DNA from: Brevundimonas halotolerans
GTDB lineage: Bacteria > Pseudomonadota > Alphaproteobacteria > Caulobacterales > Caulobacteraceae
Assembly (NCBI RefSeq): GCF_003730275.1
Contig: NZ_QTTA01000016.1
Coordinates: 1 to 64,000, forward strand
Length of the DNA: 64,000 nucleotides
Direction: 5' to 3'
Under the pieces are notes generated by a model. It ran no database searches. It saw nothing but the letters and a program-made list of their open reading frames with translations, and had not been told where the DNA came from. A program made the translations under genes and the position numbers. Shown here piece by piece: positions 25,976 to 36,780 of the stretch (position 1 is its first letter; each line of letters begins with the position of its first letter).

Positions 25976-26970
25976 TGACCCGGCCTGTGCCGCCGCTTGC
26001 CCTGACCATGGGCGAACCGGCCGGCGTGGGCCCCGAGATCATCGCCGCAGCGTGGAAGGCTCACCTGTCACCGTTCGTGGTGGTCGGTGACGCCCGGCTT
26101 ATGGCCACGCATGCCCCGGTCGAGGTTGTGACGGACCCTGCGTCGGCTTCGGCTGTGTTCGATCGTGCCATCCCGGTTCTGGACCAACCTCTCAGTGCAC
26201 CCGTCACACCGGGACAGCCCGATCCGGCGCATGCCTCGGCCATCACCGGCTGGATTGAAACCGCGGTCCGGCTGTGCCTCGACCGCGCGGTCGCGGGCAT
26301 GGTCACCGCCCCGATCGCCAAGGCACCGCTGTATCAGGCCGGCTTTCGCTTTCCGGGCCATACGGAGTTCATCGCCGAACTGACCGCCGACGCCCCGTGG
26401 GGCCAGACACGCGGCCCGGTGATGATGCTGACCGCCAAAGACCTTCGCGCCTGTCTGGTCACCATCCACACGCCGCTGTCGCAGGTCCCCGAAATGGTCA
26501 CCGCCGAGCGGGTCAGCCGCGTGGCCCGCGTGGTCCATGAGGCCCTGATCCGCGATTTCGGCATCGCCTGTCCCCGCCTGGCGCTGGCGGGGCTGAACCC
26601 GCATGCAGGCGAAGGCGGCTCCATCGGTCTGGAGGAACAGGAAGTGCTGATCCCCGCCGCCACCGCACTCAGGGCCGAGGGACTTGACATCAGTGACCCC
26701 CGCCCGGCCGACACCCTGTTCCATGACGAGGCGCGCACCACCTATGACGCCGTCCTGTGCCTGTATCACGATCAGGCGCTGATCCCGGTCAAGACCCTCG
26801 ACTTCTGGGGCGGGGTGAACGTCAGCCTGGGTCTGCCCGTGGTCCGGACCTCGCCCGACCACGGCACCGGGTTCGACATCGCCGGGCGCGGCATTGCCCG
26901 CCCCGACAGTCTGATTGCCGCCCTCCATCTGGCGCGAACCATGGCCGACCGCAGGGCCGCCGCCGTATGA
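25975..26970 (+). CDS. pdxA: 4-hydroxythreonine-4-phosphate dehydrogenase
   Basis: NAD-dependent enzyme of the DXP-dependent pyridoxal phosphate pathway. I take ATG 25975, which overlaps the surA stop as TGATG (331 residues); the GTG at 25972 would add one residue. Metal-binding histidines are visible in FPGHTEF, NPHAGEGG and LYHDQALIPVK. The start MTRPVPPLALTMGEPAGVGP is typical. pdxJ of the same pathway is also in this window (32355). Confidence 0.95.
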   Translation: MTRPVPPLALTMGEPAGVGPEIIAAAWKAHLSPFVVVGDARLMATHAPVEVVTDPASASAVFDRAIPVLDQPLSAPVTPGQPDPAHASAITGWIETAVRLCLDRAVAGMVTAPIAKAPLYQAGFRFPGHTEFIAELTADAPWGQTRGPVMMLTAKDLRACLVTIHTPLSQVPEMVTAERVSRVARVVHEALIRDFGIACPRLALAGLNPHAGEGGSIGLEEQEVLIPAATALRAEGLDISDPRPADTLFHDEARTTYDAVLCLYHDQALIPVKTLDFWGGVNVSLGLPVVRTSPDHGTGFDIAGRGIARPDSLIAALHLARTMADRRAAAV

Positions 26971-27776
26971 CCGATCTGCCCTCCCTTCGCGAGTCGCTGG
27001 ATGCCCATGGGCTGATGGCGAAGAAGAGCTTTGGCCAGCATTTCCTGCTGGACCTCAATGTCACGCGCAAGATCGCCCGGCTGGCCGGACCGTTTGCAGG
27101 TGACGCCGTGATCGAGGTGGGCCCCGGCCCCGGCGGTCTGACGCGCGCCCTGATAGAAAGCGACGCCGGGCGGGTGATCGCCATCGAAAAAGACGCCCGC
27201 TTCCTGCCGCTGCTGCGGGAACTGGACGACGGCAGCGGTCGCCTGCGGCTGGTCGAGGGCGACGCCCTGAAGGTTGATGAGCGGTCACTGGTCGATGGCC
27301 CGGCCCATCTGGTGTCGAACCTGCCCTACAATGTCGGCACGGCGCTGCTGATCAAATGGCTGACCGGACCGTGGACGCCCGCCTCCATGACGCTGATGTT
27401 TCAGAAAGAGGTCGCCCAGCGCGTCGTGGCTCAACCGGGTGAGGATGCCTATGGCCGGCTCGCGGTCATCAGCCAGGCGCTGTGCGAGGCGCGGATGGTC
27501 ATGTCCTTGCCTGCCGCAGCCTTCACACCGCCGCCCAAGGTGGCCTCGGCGGTCGTGCATCTGGTGCCCCATGCCGAGCGGCTGGCCGAGGCCCGCATCC
27601 GCAAGCTGGAGCGGGTCACCGCCGCCGCCTTTGGCCAGCGCCGCAAGATGCTGCGCTCCAGCCTCAAACCTCTGGGTGGAGCGGCCCTGTGCGAGGCCGC
27701 CGGGATCGAACCGGACGCCCGGGCCGAGACCATCGACGTCGCCGGCTTCCTGCGCCTCGCCGACGCCCTCACCTGA
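26967..27776 (+). CDS. rsmA: 16S rRNA (adenine1518/1519-N6)-dimethyltransferase
   Basis: KsgA/RsmA dimethylates two adenines in the 3' hairpin of 16S rRNA and acts as a late 30S-assembly checkpoint. 269 residues from ATG 26967, overlapping the pdxA stop as ATGA. Motifs: KKSFGQHFLLDLNV, SAM-binding IEVGPGPGGLTR, and the NLPYNVGT catalytic motif. Last gene of the lptF-to-rsmA operon; its TGA stop is directly adjacent to the stop of the convergent serine hydrolase, with no intergenic base. Confidence 0.97.
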   Translation: MTDLPSLRESLDAHGLMAKKSFGQHFLLDLNVTRKIARLAGPFAGDAVIEVGPGPGGLTRALIESDAGRVIAIEKDARFLPLLRELDDGSGRLRLVEGDALKVDERSLVDGPAHLVSNLPYNVGTALLIKWLTGPWTPASMTLMFQKEVAQRVVAQPGEDAYGRLAVISQALCEARMVMSLPAAAFTPPPKVASAVVHLVPHAERLAEARIRKLERVTAAAFGQRRKMLRSSLKPLGGAALCEAAGIEPDARAETIDVAGFLRLADALT

Positions 27777-28994
27777 TCAGGTGCGCGGGGCCAGGCGCTC
27801 GGGAAAGGGGCGTCCCAGCGCCTCGGCCACAGCCTGCTGGCTGATCAGGAACACCTCTTCGCGCCGGTGATAGTTGTTCGACAGGACGATCACGACAATC
27901 CCGGCGTCGGGCTGCCAGACGACCATGTTGCGAAAGCCGGACCAGCTGCCGGTGTGATAGATCTGGCGGTCGTCGAAGGCCGGCTCAACCTGCTGTCCCA
28001 GCGCCCGGCTGAACAGGCCATAGCCCCAGTGGCGACGCGGTCCGCCCCGGCGCTCATCAGGCGTATCGACCGGCGCATGGTCCGCGATCAATGCCGCATA
28101 GGCCTCCGGGCTCAGTAGTCCGCCCCGATGCAGGGCCCAGGCCCAGGCCAGCAGGTCGTCCATGGTCGAGGACAGGGCGCCCGCGCCCGGGATGATGCTG
28201 ACATTGGCCTCGGGCTGGGGCGTGATCCCGGCGGGAAAATGAGCATAGCCCATGGCCAGGTCCGGCAAGGCGTCATGGCCCGTCCGGGTCATGCCCAGCG
28301 GCTCAAAGAAGGTCTGATCCAGGTAGGTCTGGAAGGGCACGCCCGTCGCGGCCTCGACCACGGCGGCGGCCAGGTTGAAGCCCGCGTTGTTGTAACGCAG
28401 GTCGGTGCCTGGTTCGAACTGCAGATTATAGAGGGCACTGTCGCGTGTCAGTTCATCGAGCGTCGCGGGGGTGACGCGTCGGGTGCCCCAGCCGGGCCGC
28501 GCCATCAGGTCGGGGATGCCCGACTGGTGCGAGATCAGATGGCCGATGCGAATGTCGGCCCAGGCCTCCGGACAGTCGGTGATCCAGTCGCAGACCGGAT
28601 CACCGACGCTCAGCACGCCCTCGTCCTGCAGGCGCAGGATGGCGGTCGCGGTGAACATCTTGCTGACCGAGGCCAGTCGCAGGGGGGTGTCGAGCTCGAA
28701 CGGGCGACCGGCCTCGCGGTCGGCCATGCCATAGACCTGCCGGAACAACACCTGATCCCCGCGCGCAACCAGCACAGCGCCGGTAAACCTGTCGCGAGCC
28801 GCCAGATCATCGAGCGAGGCCTTCAGCTGCGGCAGGTGCTCGACCACGACAACCGGTGGGCGGGCCCGGACGACAGGGCCGGACACAGCCTCGGCCTCGT
28901 CCTGACCGGTGTCGGTTCGTGACGTCACCGTCCAAGCGGACGAGATCAGCACAGCCAGGGCCGCCAGCCCTGCGAGAATCGGTAAGGGTCTCAT
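27777..28994 (-). CDS. Serine hydrolase, class C beta-lactamase-like
   Basis: 405 residues with an N-terminal hydrophobic signal or anchor (about 5-24) and a beta-lactamase/transpeptidase fold. The three active-site motifs are present: SVSK (Ser109, Lys112), YNN (Tyr202, Asn204) and HTG (348-350). The family includes esterases, D-aminopeptidases and penicillin-binding-like hydrolases as well as true AmpC enzymes; the overall sequence looks like a generic serine hydrolase rather than a resistance enzyme. It starts 6 bases after era, so may be the tail of that operon. ATG 28994. Confidence 0.88.
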   Translation of the reverse strand: MRPLPILAGLAALAVLISSAWTVTSRTDTGQDEAEAVSGPVVRARPPVVVVEHLPQLKASLDDLAARDRFTGAVLVARGDQVLFRQVYGMADREAGRPFELDTPLRLASVSKMFTATAILRLQDEGVLSVGDPVCDWITDCPEAWADIRIGHLISHQSGIPDLMARPGWGTRRVTPATLDELTRDSALYNLQFEPGTDLRYNNAGFNLAAAVVEAATGVPFQTYLDQTFFEPLGMTRTGHDALPDLAMGYAHFPAGITPQPEANVSIIPGAGALSSTMDDLLAWAWALHRGGLLSPEAYAALIADHAPVDTPDERRGGPRRHWGYGLFSRALGQQVEPAFDDRQIYHTGSWSGFRNMVVWQPDAGIVVIVLSNNYHRREEVFLISQQAVAEALGRPFPERLAPRT

Positions 28995-29000
28995 TCGACC

Positions 29001-29957
29001 CTAGATATCGAAAGTCAGGCCGAACTGGGCATAAAGAGCGCGTGAGTCCTGCCATTTCGGATCAACCTTGACCGTCAGGAACAGGTGAACGGGCCGGTCC
29101 ATCAGCAGGGTCAGCTCCTCGCGAGACTTCTGGCCGATCCATTTCAGGGTCTGGCCCGAGCGGCCCAGAACGATCGGACGCTGGCTCTCGCGCTCGACAT
29201 AGATGGTCTGCTCAATCCGAACCGATCCGTCGTCGCGCTCCTCGAAGGCTGTGGTTTCGACCGCCGCCGAGTAGGGTAGTTCCTCGTGCACCCGCAGGAA
29301 CACCTTTTCCCGCGTGATCTCGGCCGCCAGAACCCGCAGCGGCAGGTCCGCGCTCTGGTCCTCGGGATACAGCCAGGGGCTTTCCGGCATCAGGCCCGAG
29401 AGGTGGGCCTTGAGATCCAGCACCCCGTCGCCGGTCGCCGCCGAAATCAGGAAGACGTCGCTGTAAACACCCGTGTTGAACAGCTCGGTCATCACGGCCA
29501 GCATCGACTCGCGCTTCAGGCCGTCGATTTTGTTGAGCGCCAGGATCGCCTTGCTGTCGCGGCCCTTCAGGGCCTGGATGATGGTCTCGACATCCTCGAC
29601 CGAGCGACGGTCAGCGGGCGAGCCCTTGCCCTCCCCGATGGCCATCTGGGCCGAGGTGTCGACCAGATGCACGACGGCGTCGGCCTCCTCTGCGCCTTCC
29701 CAGGCCGAGGCGACCATGGCGCGGTCCAGCCTGCGTCGCGGGTTAAAGATGCCGGGCGTATCCACCAGCACCATCTGGGTCTGGCCGTCCATGACGATGC
29801 CCCGCACGGGAAAGCGCGTGGTCTGCACCTTCTGGGTGACGATCGACACCTTGGAGCCCGTCAGCCGGTTGACCAGCGTCGATTTGCCGGCGTTGGGCGC
29901 GCCGATCACGGCGACGAAGCCGGCCCGCGTTCCGGTCTGGGAGGTATCTGAGGTCAA
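29001..29957 (-). CDS. era: GTPase Era
   Basis: Essential GTPase that binds the 3' end of 16S rRNA during 30S maturation. 318 residues: G1 GAPNAGKST, G3 DTPGIFNP, G4 NKID, and a C-terminal KH domain ending with WIGQKSREELTLLMDRPVHLF. The start is a TTG (29957-29955) that overlaps the rnc stop as TTGA. Follows rnc, the widely conserved lepB-rnc-era order. Confidence 0.96.
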   Translation of the reverse strand: MTSDTSQTGTRAGFVAVIGAPNAGKSTLVNRLTGSKVSIVTQKVQTTRFPVRGIVMDGQTQMVLVDTPGIFNPRRRLDRAMVASAWEGAEEADAVVHLVDTSAQMAIGEGKGSPADRRSVEDVETIIQALKGRDSKAILALNKIDGLKRESMLAVMTELFNTGVYSDVFLISAATGDGVLDLKAHLSGLMPESPWLYPEDQSADLPLRVLAAEITREKVFLRVHEELPYSAAVETTAFEERDDGSVRIEQTIYVERESQRPIVLGRSGQTLKWIGQKSREELTLLMDRPVHLFLTVKVDPKWQDSRALYAQFGLTFDI

Positions 29958-30670
29958 ATCACGCCTTCACGCATCATCAGGGCCAGGGCGGCCGCTTTCT
30001 CCGCCTCCTGACGCGAACGACCGGTCGCGGTCAAGGCATCCGTGCCGCTGATCGTCACTTCGACGCGGAAGGTCGGAGCGTGATCGCTGCCGGTTCGCTC
30101 GACCACGCGATAGGCCGGAAGCCCCCGGCCGACCTTGAGCGACCACTCCTGCAGAGACGATTTCGGGTTGCTGAGGCTGCGTGAGGAAGGATTCTCCAGC
30201 TCGTTCCGCCACAGGTGATCGAATGCCGTGCGGGCCGCATCCAGGCCGCCGTCGAAATAGATCGCCGCCAGAATGGCCTCCATGGCGTCGGCCAGAATGC
30301 CGTCGCGGCGCCGCCCGCCCTGTTTGCTCTCGCCGGGGGACATGCGCAGGGCCGGTCCCACGCCGGCGGCCTCACCCACCCGCGCACAGGCGGCCTTGTC
30401 GACCAGACCGTGCAGGCGCGAGGACATCTCACCCTCATCCGCTTGGGGGAAGTCGCGCATTAGCCGTTCGGCGACCAGCAGGCCCAGTACCCGGTCGCCG
30501 AAGAACTCCAGCCTCTGGTTATCCAGAATGGGACGCCCGACGGCGTCGTGGGCCGCACCCTCACCCACGCTGGGGTGGGTCAGGGCGCGTTCCAGCAGGG
30601 ACGGATCGCGGAACTCATATCCCAGCGTCTGGGCCAGCGCCCGGACAGCCTCATTCCGGCGATCCGCCAT
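29954..30670 (-). CDS. rnc: Ribonuclease III
   Basis: Double-strand-specific endoribonuclease for rRNA processing and mRNA turnover. 238 residues: the catalytic signature LEFFGDRVLGLLV (variant of NERLEFLGDAVL), the second acidic site ADAMEAILAAIYFDGG and a C-terminal dsRNA-binding domain (ATGRSRQEAEKAAALALM). The signature has Arg in place of the usual Ala/Ser (GDRVL), common in alphaproteobacteria. ATG 30670, 3 bases after lepB. Confidence 0.96.
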   Translation of the reverse strand: MADRRNEAVRALAQTLGYEFRDPSLLERALTHPSVGEGAAHDAVGRPILDNQRLEFFGDRVLGLLVAERLMRDFPQADEGEMSSRLHGLVDKAACARVGEAAGVGPALRMSPGESKQGGRRRDGILADAMEAILAAIYFDGGLDAARTAFDHLWRNELENPSSRSLSNPKSSLQEWSLKVGRGLPAYRVVERTGSDHAPTFRVEVTISGTDALTATGRSRQEAEKAAALALMMREGVI

Positions 30671-30673
30671 CCC

Positions 30674-31906
<1,233 letters not shown>

Positions 31907-31956
31907 TGCAGAACCCCCGGTGTGCCGCGCGCAAGCGTGACAGGCCTATAGCCTGA

Positions 31957-32358
31957 TTATGTGACGGGCAAGACTTCGATCACCACGAAGGCGAGCGCAT
32001 AGGGATGCTCATCGCTGAGCGTCAAGTGGATGCTGGAAGTGTGGCCTGACGGTGTCAGTCGCGCCAGATGCTCGGCGGCATGTCCGGTCAGTATCAGGGT
32101 CGGCCGACCGCTCGGCAGGTTCACTACCCCCATGTCGCGCCAGTAGACATCGGCCCGCATGCCGGTACCCAGTGCCTTGGCGCACGCCTCTTTCGCCGCG
32201 AACCGCTTGGCATAGCTCCAGGCCGGGTCCGGCTTGCGGTCGGAGCGGGTGCGTTCCAGCTCGGTGAAGCAGCGCTGTTTGAAGCGGTCGCCGAAGCGGT
32301 CCAGCGAGGTCTGGATGCGGCGGATATCGCACAGATCGGCGCCGACCCCGACGATCAA
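31957..32358 (-). CDS. acpS: Holo-[acyl-carrier-protein] synthase
   Basis: Transfers 4'-phosphopantetheine from CoA to acyl carrier protein. 133 residues; [14 protein letters not shown] at the N-terminus holds the magnesium-binding Asp and [15 protein letters not shown] the second acidic site. The start is a TTG (32358-32356) overlapping the pdxJ stop as TTGA, the same kind of overlap as rnc-era. Part of the pyrE-pdxJ-acpS-lepB-rnc-era run. Confidence 0.95.
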   Translation of the reverse strand: MIVGVGADLCDIRRIQTSLDRFGDRFKQRCFTELERTRSDRKPDPAWSYAKRFAAKEACAKALGTGMRADVYWRDMGVVNLPSGRPTLILTGHAAEHLARLTPSGHTSSIHLTLSDEHPYALAFVVIEVLPVT

Positions 32359-33095
32359 AACGCCGCTCCGTCGATGGCGGACCGCATCCGGGCAATGGCC
32401 TCGTCCAGACCGATGAAGATGGCCTCGCCGATCAGGAAATGGCCGATGTTGAGCTCGCGGATCTGCGGCAGGGTCGCGACCTCGGCGGCGGTCTCATAGT
32501 CCAGCCCATGCCCGGCATGGACCTCAAGGCCGACGCTGTGCGCCATCGCTGCTGCGGCCGACAGCTCGGCAAAGGCCGCCTGACGCGCCTCGCCCTCGGC
32601 GTGGCAGTACCGACCCGTATGAAACTCGACCACCTGGGCGCCGACACCGGTCGCGGCCATCACCTGCTGTTTCGACGGATCGATGAAAAGGGAGACGCGG
32701 ATGCCGGCCTCCTTCAGCTGCTGCACAGCAAAGAACAGCGGCCCGATGTGGGCCTGCACGTTCAGCCCGCCCTCGGTCGTGACCTCCTCGCGACGCTCCG
32801 GCACGATGCAGACCGCGTGGGGCCTGTGGCGCAGGGCGATGTCCAGCATCTCCTGCGTCAGGGCCATCTCGAAATTCAGCGGTCGCCCGGCCCGCGCGCA
32901 CAGCGCGCTGAGCGCCTCGATGTCGGGATCGGTGATGTGGCGGCGGTCCTCGCGCAGATGGGCGGTGATGCCGTCGGCCCCTGCGGCGAGCGCCTGCTCG
33001 GCCGCGCGGACCGGATCGGGATGCAGGCCGCCCCGGGCATTCCGCACAGTGGCCACATGGTCGATATTGACCCCCAGACGCACCCGCTCGGCCAT
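32355..33095 (-). CDS. pdxJ: Pyridoxine 5'-phosphate synthase
   Basis: Condenses the PdxA product with deoxyxylulose 5-phosphate to give pyridoxine phosphate. 246 residues, TIM barrel: [17 protein letters not shown] at the N-terminus, [13 protein letters not shown], and the C-terminal [22 protein letters not shown] 33095, 3 bases after pyrE. Adjacent to acpS as in many proteobacteria. Confidence 0.97.
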   Translation of the reverse strand: MAERVRLGVNIDHVATVRNARGGLHPDPVRAAEQALAAGADGITAHLREDRRHITDPDIEALSALCARAGRPLNFEMALTQEMLDIALRHRPHAVCIVPERREEVTTEGGLNVQAHIGPLFFAVQQLKEAGIRVSLFIDPSKQQVMAATGVGAQVVEFHTGRYCHAEGEARQAAFAELSAAAAMAHSVGLEVHAGHGLDYETAAEVATLPQIRELNIGHFLIGEAIFIGLDEAIARMRSAIDGAAF

Positions 33096-33098
33096 GGT

Positions 33099-33686
33099 CT
33101 ATCCCTTTGCCAGTCTGCGGCTGCCCGGGTCCTCGACCGGCAGGGCTGCCAGTTCGGGCGGCAGGGCGTCGGCCGGGTATGCGGGCACATCCAGCGTCGC
33201 CAGCGCGATCAGCGGCACGCCCACGTCCGCCCTGCCCCCCGACCGGTCGACGATGCAGGCGGCCGCCACGACCTCGCCGCCCGCCTTGCGGATCGCCTCG
33301 ATGCATTCGCGCGACGACAGGCCGGTGGTGACGATGTCCTCGACCATGACGACGCGCTCGCCCGGCTCGACCGTAAAGCCGCGCCGCAGCTTGAACTCGC
33401 CGCCCTCGCGTTCGACGTAGAGGGAGCGGACCTTCAGATGCCGCGCGGTCTCATAGCCGGGGATGATCCCGCCTACGGCCGGTGAGATGGCCACATCGAC
33501 CGGCCCGACCGTAGCCGTGATCTTGTCGGCCAGCGCCTTGCACAGCCGCTCGCAGCGGGCGGTGTCCATAAACACCAGATTCTTCTGCAGGAAGACCGGG
33601 CTGTGCAGCCCGGAGGACAGGACGAAATGGCCCTCGCGCAGGGCGCCGGCATCACGGAATTCGGTCAGGACGTCTTCGGTGTTCAT
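33099..33686 (-). CDS. pyrE: Orotate phosphoribosyltransferase
   Basis: Makes orotidine monophosphate from orotate and PRPP in pyrimidine synthesis. 195 residues; the PRPP-binding motif [14 protein letters not shown] is near residue 110 and [13 protein letters not shown] near the N-terminus. ATG 33686. First gene of the tight run to era, 51 bases downstream of the LOG gene, so it could belong to a longer transcript starting at rpoZ or rsh. Confidence 0.96.
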   Translation of the reverse strand: MNTEDVLTEFRDAGALREGHFVLSSGLHSPVFLQKNLVFMDTARCERLCKALADKITATVGPVDVAISPAVGGIIPGYETARHLKVRSLYVEREGGEFKLRRGFTVEPGERVVMVEDIVTTGLSSRECIEAIRKAGGEVVAAACIVDRSGGRADVGVPLIALATLDVPAYPADALPPELAALPVEDPGSRRLAKG

Positions 33687-33737
33687 GCGCTGTTTCTAGC
33701 CCCCACAGGCGGCCGGAGGAAAGGCCGAAGCGCGGCC

Positions 33738-34496
33738 TTATTCCAGGTTCTGGTGCGGCTTCAGGCCACGGGCCAGCAGTTCACGCCAGATGCCCCCGGC
33801 GTCATCGGCAAATCCCATCAGGTCCAGATCCCTCGCGGCGATCACGCCGTGCTCGACCATCGCCTCGAAATTGATGATCGAGCTCCAGTACGCCCGATCC
33901 ACCAGAACGATCGGGATGGGCGGGGCCTTGTCGGTCTGGCGCAGGGTCAGCAGCTCGAACAACTCGTCAAAGGTGCCAAAGCCGCCCGGAAAGACCACCA
34001 GCGCATTGGCGCGCATGGCCAGATGCATCTTGCGCATGGCGAAATAGTGAAAGCGAAATGTCAGCTCCGGCGTCGACCAGGCGTTGGGCTCCTGCTCGTG
34101 CGGCAGGGTGATGTTGAAACCCACGGAAGGGGCGCCCACGTCCGTCGCGCCACGGTTGGCCGCTTCCATGATCCCCGGCCCGCCGCCGGTGGCGATGACG
34201 TTGTTGCGCAGTTCCCCGACCTCGCCGTCCAGGGCCCCGCCCCGCTCGGAGGCGAGGCGGCCGAACGCGCGCGCCGTGTCGTACCAGGGCGTGCCGGGCT
34301 TCACGCGGGCGCTGCCGAACACAACGATGGTCGAGCGCACGCCCCATGCCCTGAGCGCCTCCTCGGCCTTGGCGTATTCCAGCAGGAAACGCACGCCCCG
34401 CATGGAGTCGCCCAGCAGGAAGTCCTGATCGAGCGCCGGCAGGCGATAGGACGGCGAGTCCCTCTGGGCCGAATTATCGGGCGGCCGATCCGCCAT
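33738..34496 (-). CDS. LOG-family protein (larger type)
   Basis: Rossmann-fold protein with GGGPGIMEAANRGA and PGGFGTFDELFELLTLRQT, the two signatures of the LOG family (formerly annotated as lysine decarboxylase). LOG enzymes release the base from nucleoside 5'-monophosphates (cytokinin-type substrates in plants and some bacteria); larger 250-residue forms such as this resemble PpnN-related proteins. In Escherichia coli PpnN binds (p)ppGpp, and this gene overlaps the stop of rsh by one base, an interesting association but only contextual. ATG 34496. A second LOG gene is at 59166. Confidence 0.88.
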   Translation of the reverse strand: MADRPPDNSAQRDSPSYRLPALDQDFLLGDSMRGVRFLLEYAKAEEALRAWGVRSTIVVFGSARVKPGTPWYDTARAFGRLASERGGALDGEVGELRNNVIATGGGPGIMEAANRGATDVGAPSVGFNITLPHEQEPNAWSTPELTFRFHYFAMRKMHLAMRANALVVFPGGFGTFDELFELLTLRQTDKAPPIPIVLVDRAYWSSIINFEAMVEHGVIAARDLDLMGFADDAGGIWRELLARGLKPHQNLE

Positions 34497-36658
34497 CAGC
34501 CGCGCACGCGCTCGACGGAATCGACAAAGGCATTGGCGCGCAGGGCCGCCATCAGCGTCGTGGCGTGGCGCGCATCGCGGACCTCGACGTCGATCTCGAC
34601 GTCAAAGAAGTCCTGCTGACGGTGGGTCATGACCAGGTTCAGGATATTGCCGCCCGCCTCGCCGATCTGGGTGGCCACCTGACCCAGAACGCCCGGGGCG
34701 TTGCGAATGGTGGCCTTCAGCCGCGAGGCCGCCGTGGCGTTCATCTCGGCGCGCGGAGTCCACTGCAGATCCTGCCACAGGCTGTCGTCGTCGCTGAACT
34801 CGACCAGTCGCCCGCAGTCGATGGTGTGGACGGTCAGGCCCTTTTCCGGCTCGAGGATGCCGACGATGCGGTCCCCCGGCAGCGGCGAACAACAGTGGCC
34901 AAAATGAATGCTGATGCCGGGCGTCAGGCCGCTGCCTCGCACATACAGCTGGGCCTCGCTCTCCTCGATCCGCCGCCGGTCGTGGGCCACCTTGACCTGG
35001 CCCTTGAGCGCCGGAAACAGCATCTCCACGACCTTGGTCGCCTGGACCTGGCCCCGTCCGATCGCTTCGAACAGGGCGTCCTCGGTTTCGATCGACAGGG
35101 TTTCGAGCACCGGCGCCAGCGCCAGATCGCTCAATCTCTTGCCTGCGCGTGACAGGGTCTGCTCAAGCGTGGTGCGGCCCAGCTTGTAGAATTCCTCGCG
35201 CTCCGAGCTGCGGATCGTACGCCGGATCGACGACCGTGCGCGGCCCGTCACCGTCAGCGAGCGCCAGTCGACGGGCACCTCGCGTTTGGACCCGCGAATG
35301 ATCTCGACGACATCGCCATTGGTCAGCTGGGTGCGCATCGGCTTCAGCTCGCCGTTGATCTTCACCCCGACCGCGGTCTCGCCGACCTCGGTGTGGACAG
35401 CAAAGGCAAAATCCAGGGGCATCGCCCCGCGCGGCAAGGTGATCAGCTGCCCCTTGGGCGTGAAGACGAACACCTGATCGAGGAACATCTCCAGCTTGGC
35501 ATGTTCGACCCAGTCGTCGCCGCCCTCGCCGGTCTCGATGATCTGGACCAGGCGGCGCAGGTTCTCCAGCGGATCGCGCCCGCCAGACCGCTCCATCGCC
35601 TCCCGATCAAACCCGTAGGACTTGTTCTTGTAGCGCCAGTGCGCGGCCACGCCGTCCTCGGCGATCCGGTCCATCTCCCGCGTCCGGATCTGGGTCTCGA
35701 TACGCACGCCACCGCGACCGACCAGCGTGGTGTGAAGCGAGCGATAGTTGTTCGACTTGGGCGTCGAGATGAAGTCCTTGAACCGGTCCGGCACCATGGG
35801 CCAGGCGCGGTGGATCACGCCCAGCGCCCGGTAGCAGTCGTCCTCACTGTCCACGATCACGCGAAAGGCATAGATGTCGGACAGGGTCGAAAAGCCGACC
35901 GACTTGCGCTGCAGCTTGCGCCAGATCGAATACGGCGTCTTCTGCCGGCCGATGACTTCGGCCTCGACGCCCCTGGCGCCCAGCAAGTCCTGGACCTCCT
36001 GGGCGACGTCTTCCAGCGCTGTGCCCTGCTCCTGTTTCAGCGCCTCCAGCCGCCGCTTGATGGCGGTGTGCGCGATCGGGTTCAGATGCTCGAAGGCCAG
36101 TTCCTCAAGCTCGAGGGCGATCGAATGGATGCCGATCGACCGGCCCAGCGGCGCATAGACCTCCAGCGTCTCGCGGCTGATCCGCTCGCGCTTCTCGGGC
36201 TTCACGTAATGGAGGGTGCGCATGTTGTGCAGCCGGTCGGCAAGCTTGACCAGCAGCACCCGGACGTCGCGGGAAATGGCGAGGATGAATTTCCGCAGGT
36301 TCTCGGCCTGACGGGTATGCTCGGCCTGAAGCTCGAGGCGGCTGAGCTTGGTCACGCCCTCGACCAGTTCCGCGACCTCTTCGCCGAACATGGCTGCGAT
36401 GTCGTCGCGCGTCGCCGAAGTGTCCTCGACCACATCGTGCAACAAGGCGGTGACGATGGTGGCGGTGTCGAGCTTGTAGTCGGTCAGGATGCCCGCGACC
36501 TGGATCGGATGGGCGAAATAGGGATCGCCCGAGGCCCGCAGCTGCGAGCCGTGCATCTTCATTGCATAGACATAGGCCTTGTTGATCAGCCCCTCGTCCG
36601 CAGACGGGTCATAGGCCTTGACCATCTCGACCAGCTCGAACTGGCGCAACACGCGCAC
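34496..36658 (-). CDS. spoT: Bifunctional (p)ppGpp synthetase/hydrolase (Rsh)
   Basis: Makes and degrades the stringent-response alarmone. 720 residues: an HD hydrolase domain with HDVVED at 74-79, a synthetase domain with YAFRVIVDSEDDCYRALG and TPKSNNYRSLHTT, a TGS domain (about 400-460) and a C-terminal ACT domain (from about 645). Both catalytic centres look intact, as expected for the single Rsh of Caulobacter relatives. Start is GTG 36658. Lies 122 bases downstream of rpoZ, a conserved pairing. Confidence 0.96.
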   Translation of the reverse strand: MRVLRQFELVEMVKAYDPSADEGLINKAYVYAMKMHGSQLRASGDPYFAHPIQVAGILTDYKLDTATIVTALLHDVVEDTSATRDDIAAMFGEEVAELVEGVTKLSRLELQAEHTRQAENLRKFILAISRDVRVLLVKLADRLHNMRTLHYVKPEKRERISRETLEVYAPLGRSIGIHSIALELEELAFEHLNPIAHTAIKRRLEALKQEQGTALEDVAQEVQDLLGARGVEAEVIGRQKTPYSIWRKLQRKSVGFSTLSDIYAFRVIVDSEDDCYRALGVIHRAWPMVPDRFKDFISTPKSNNYRSLHTTLVGRGGVRIETQIRTREMDRIAEDGVAAHWRYKNKSYGFDREAMERSGGRDPLENLRRLVQIIETGEGGDDWVEHAKLEMFLDQVFVFTPKGQLITLPRGAMPLDFAFAVHTEVGETAVGVKINGELKPMRTQLTNGDVVEIIRGSKREVPVDWRSLTVTGRARSSIRRTIRSSEREEFYKLGRTTLEQTLSRAGKRLSDLALAPVLETLSIETEDALFEAIGRGQVQATKVVEMLFPALKGQVKVAHDRRRIEESEAQLYVRGSGLTPGISIHFGHCCSPLPGDRIVGILEPEKGLTVHTIDCGRLVEFSDDDSLWQDLQWTPRAEMNATAASRLKATIRNAPGVLGQVATQIGEAGGNILNLVMTHRQQDFFDVEIDVEVRDARHATTLMAALRANAFVDSVERVRG

Positions 36659-36780
36659 GCGCTCGACCTGCGGCCGCTCAGCGGCCGCAGGGGAAGACGT
36701 TTCAGCTTCGGCAAGTTTGGCTACCGGGGCGGTACGGGACCGCTTCGGGCGGAGTGGAACAACCGTGTTCGGTTCCGCTG

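Noticed and set aside
27777-28994. Resistance-type AmpC beta-lactamase
   Set aside because: The SxxK, YxN and HTG motifs are shared by many serine hydrolases, there is no AmpR-type regulator beside it, and it follows era within 6 bases, so a housekeeping or generic hydrolase role is more likely.
33738-34496. Lysine decarboxylase
   Set aside because: The PGGFGTFDE motif marks the LOG family, for which that old name is wrong; no PLP-binding lysine motif is present.
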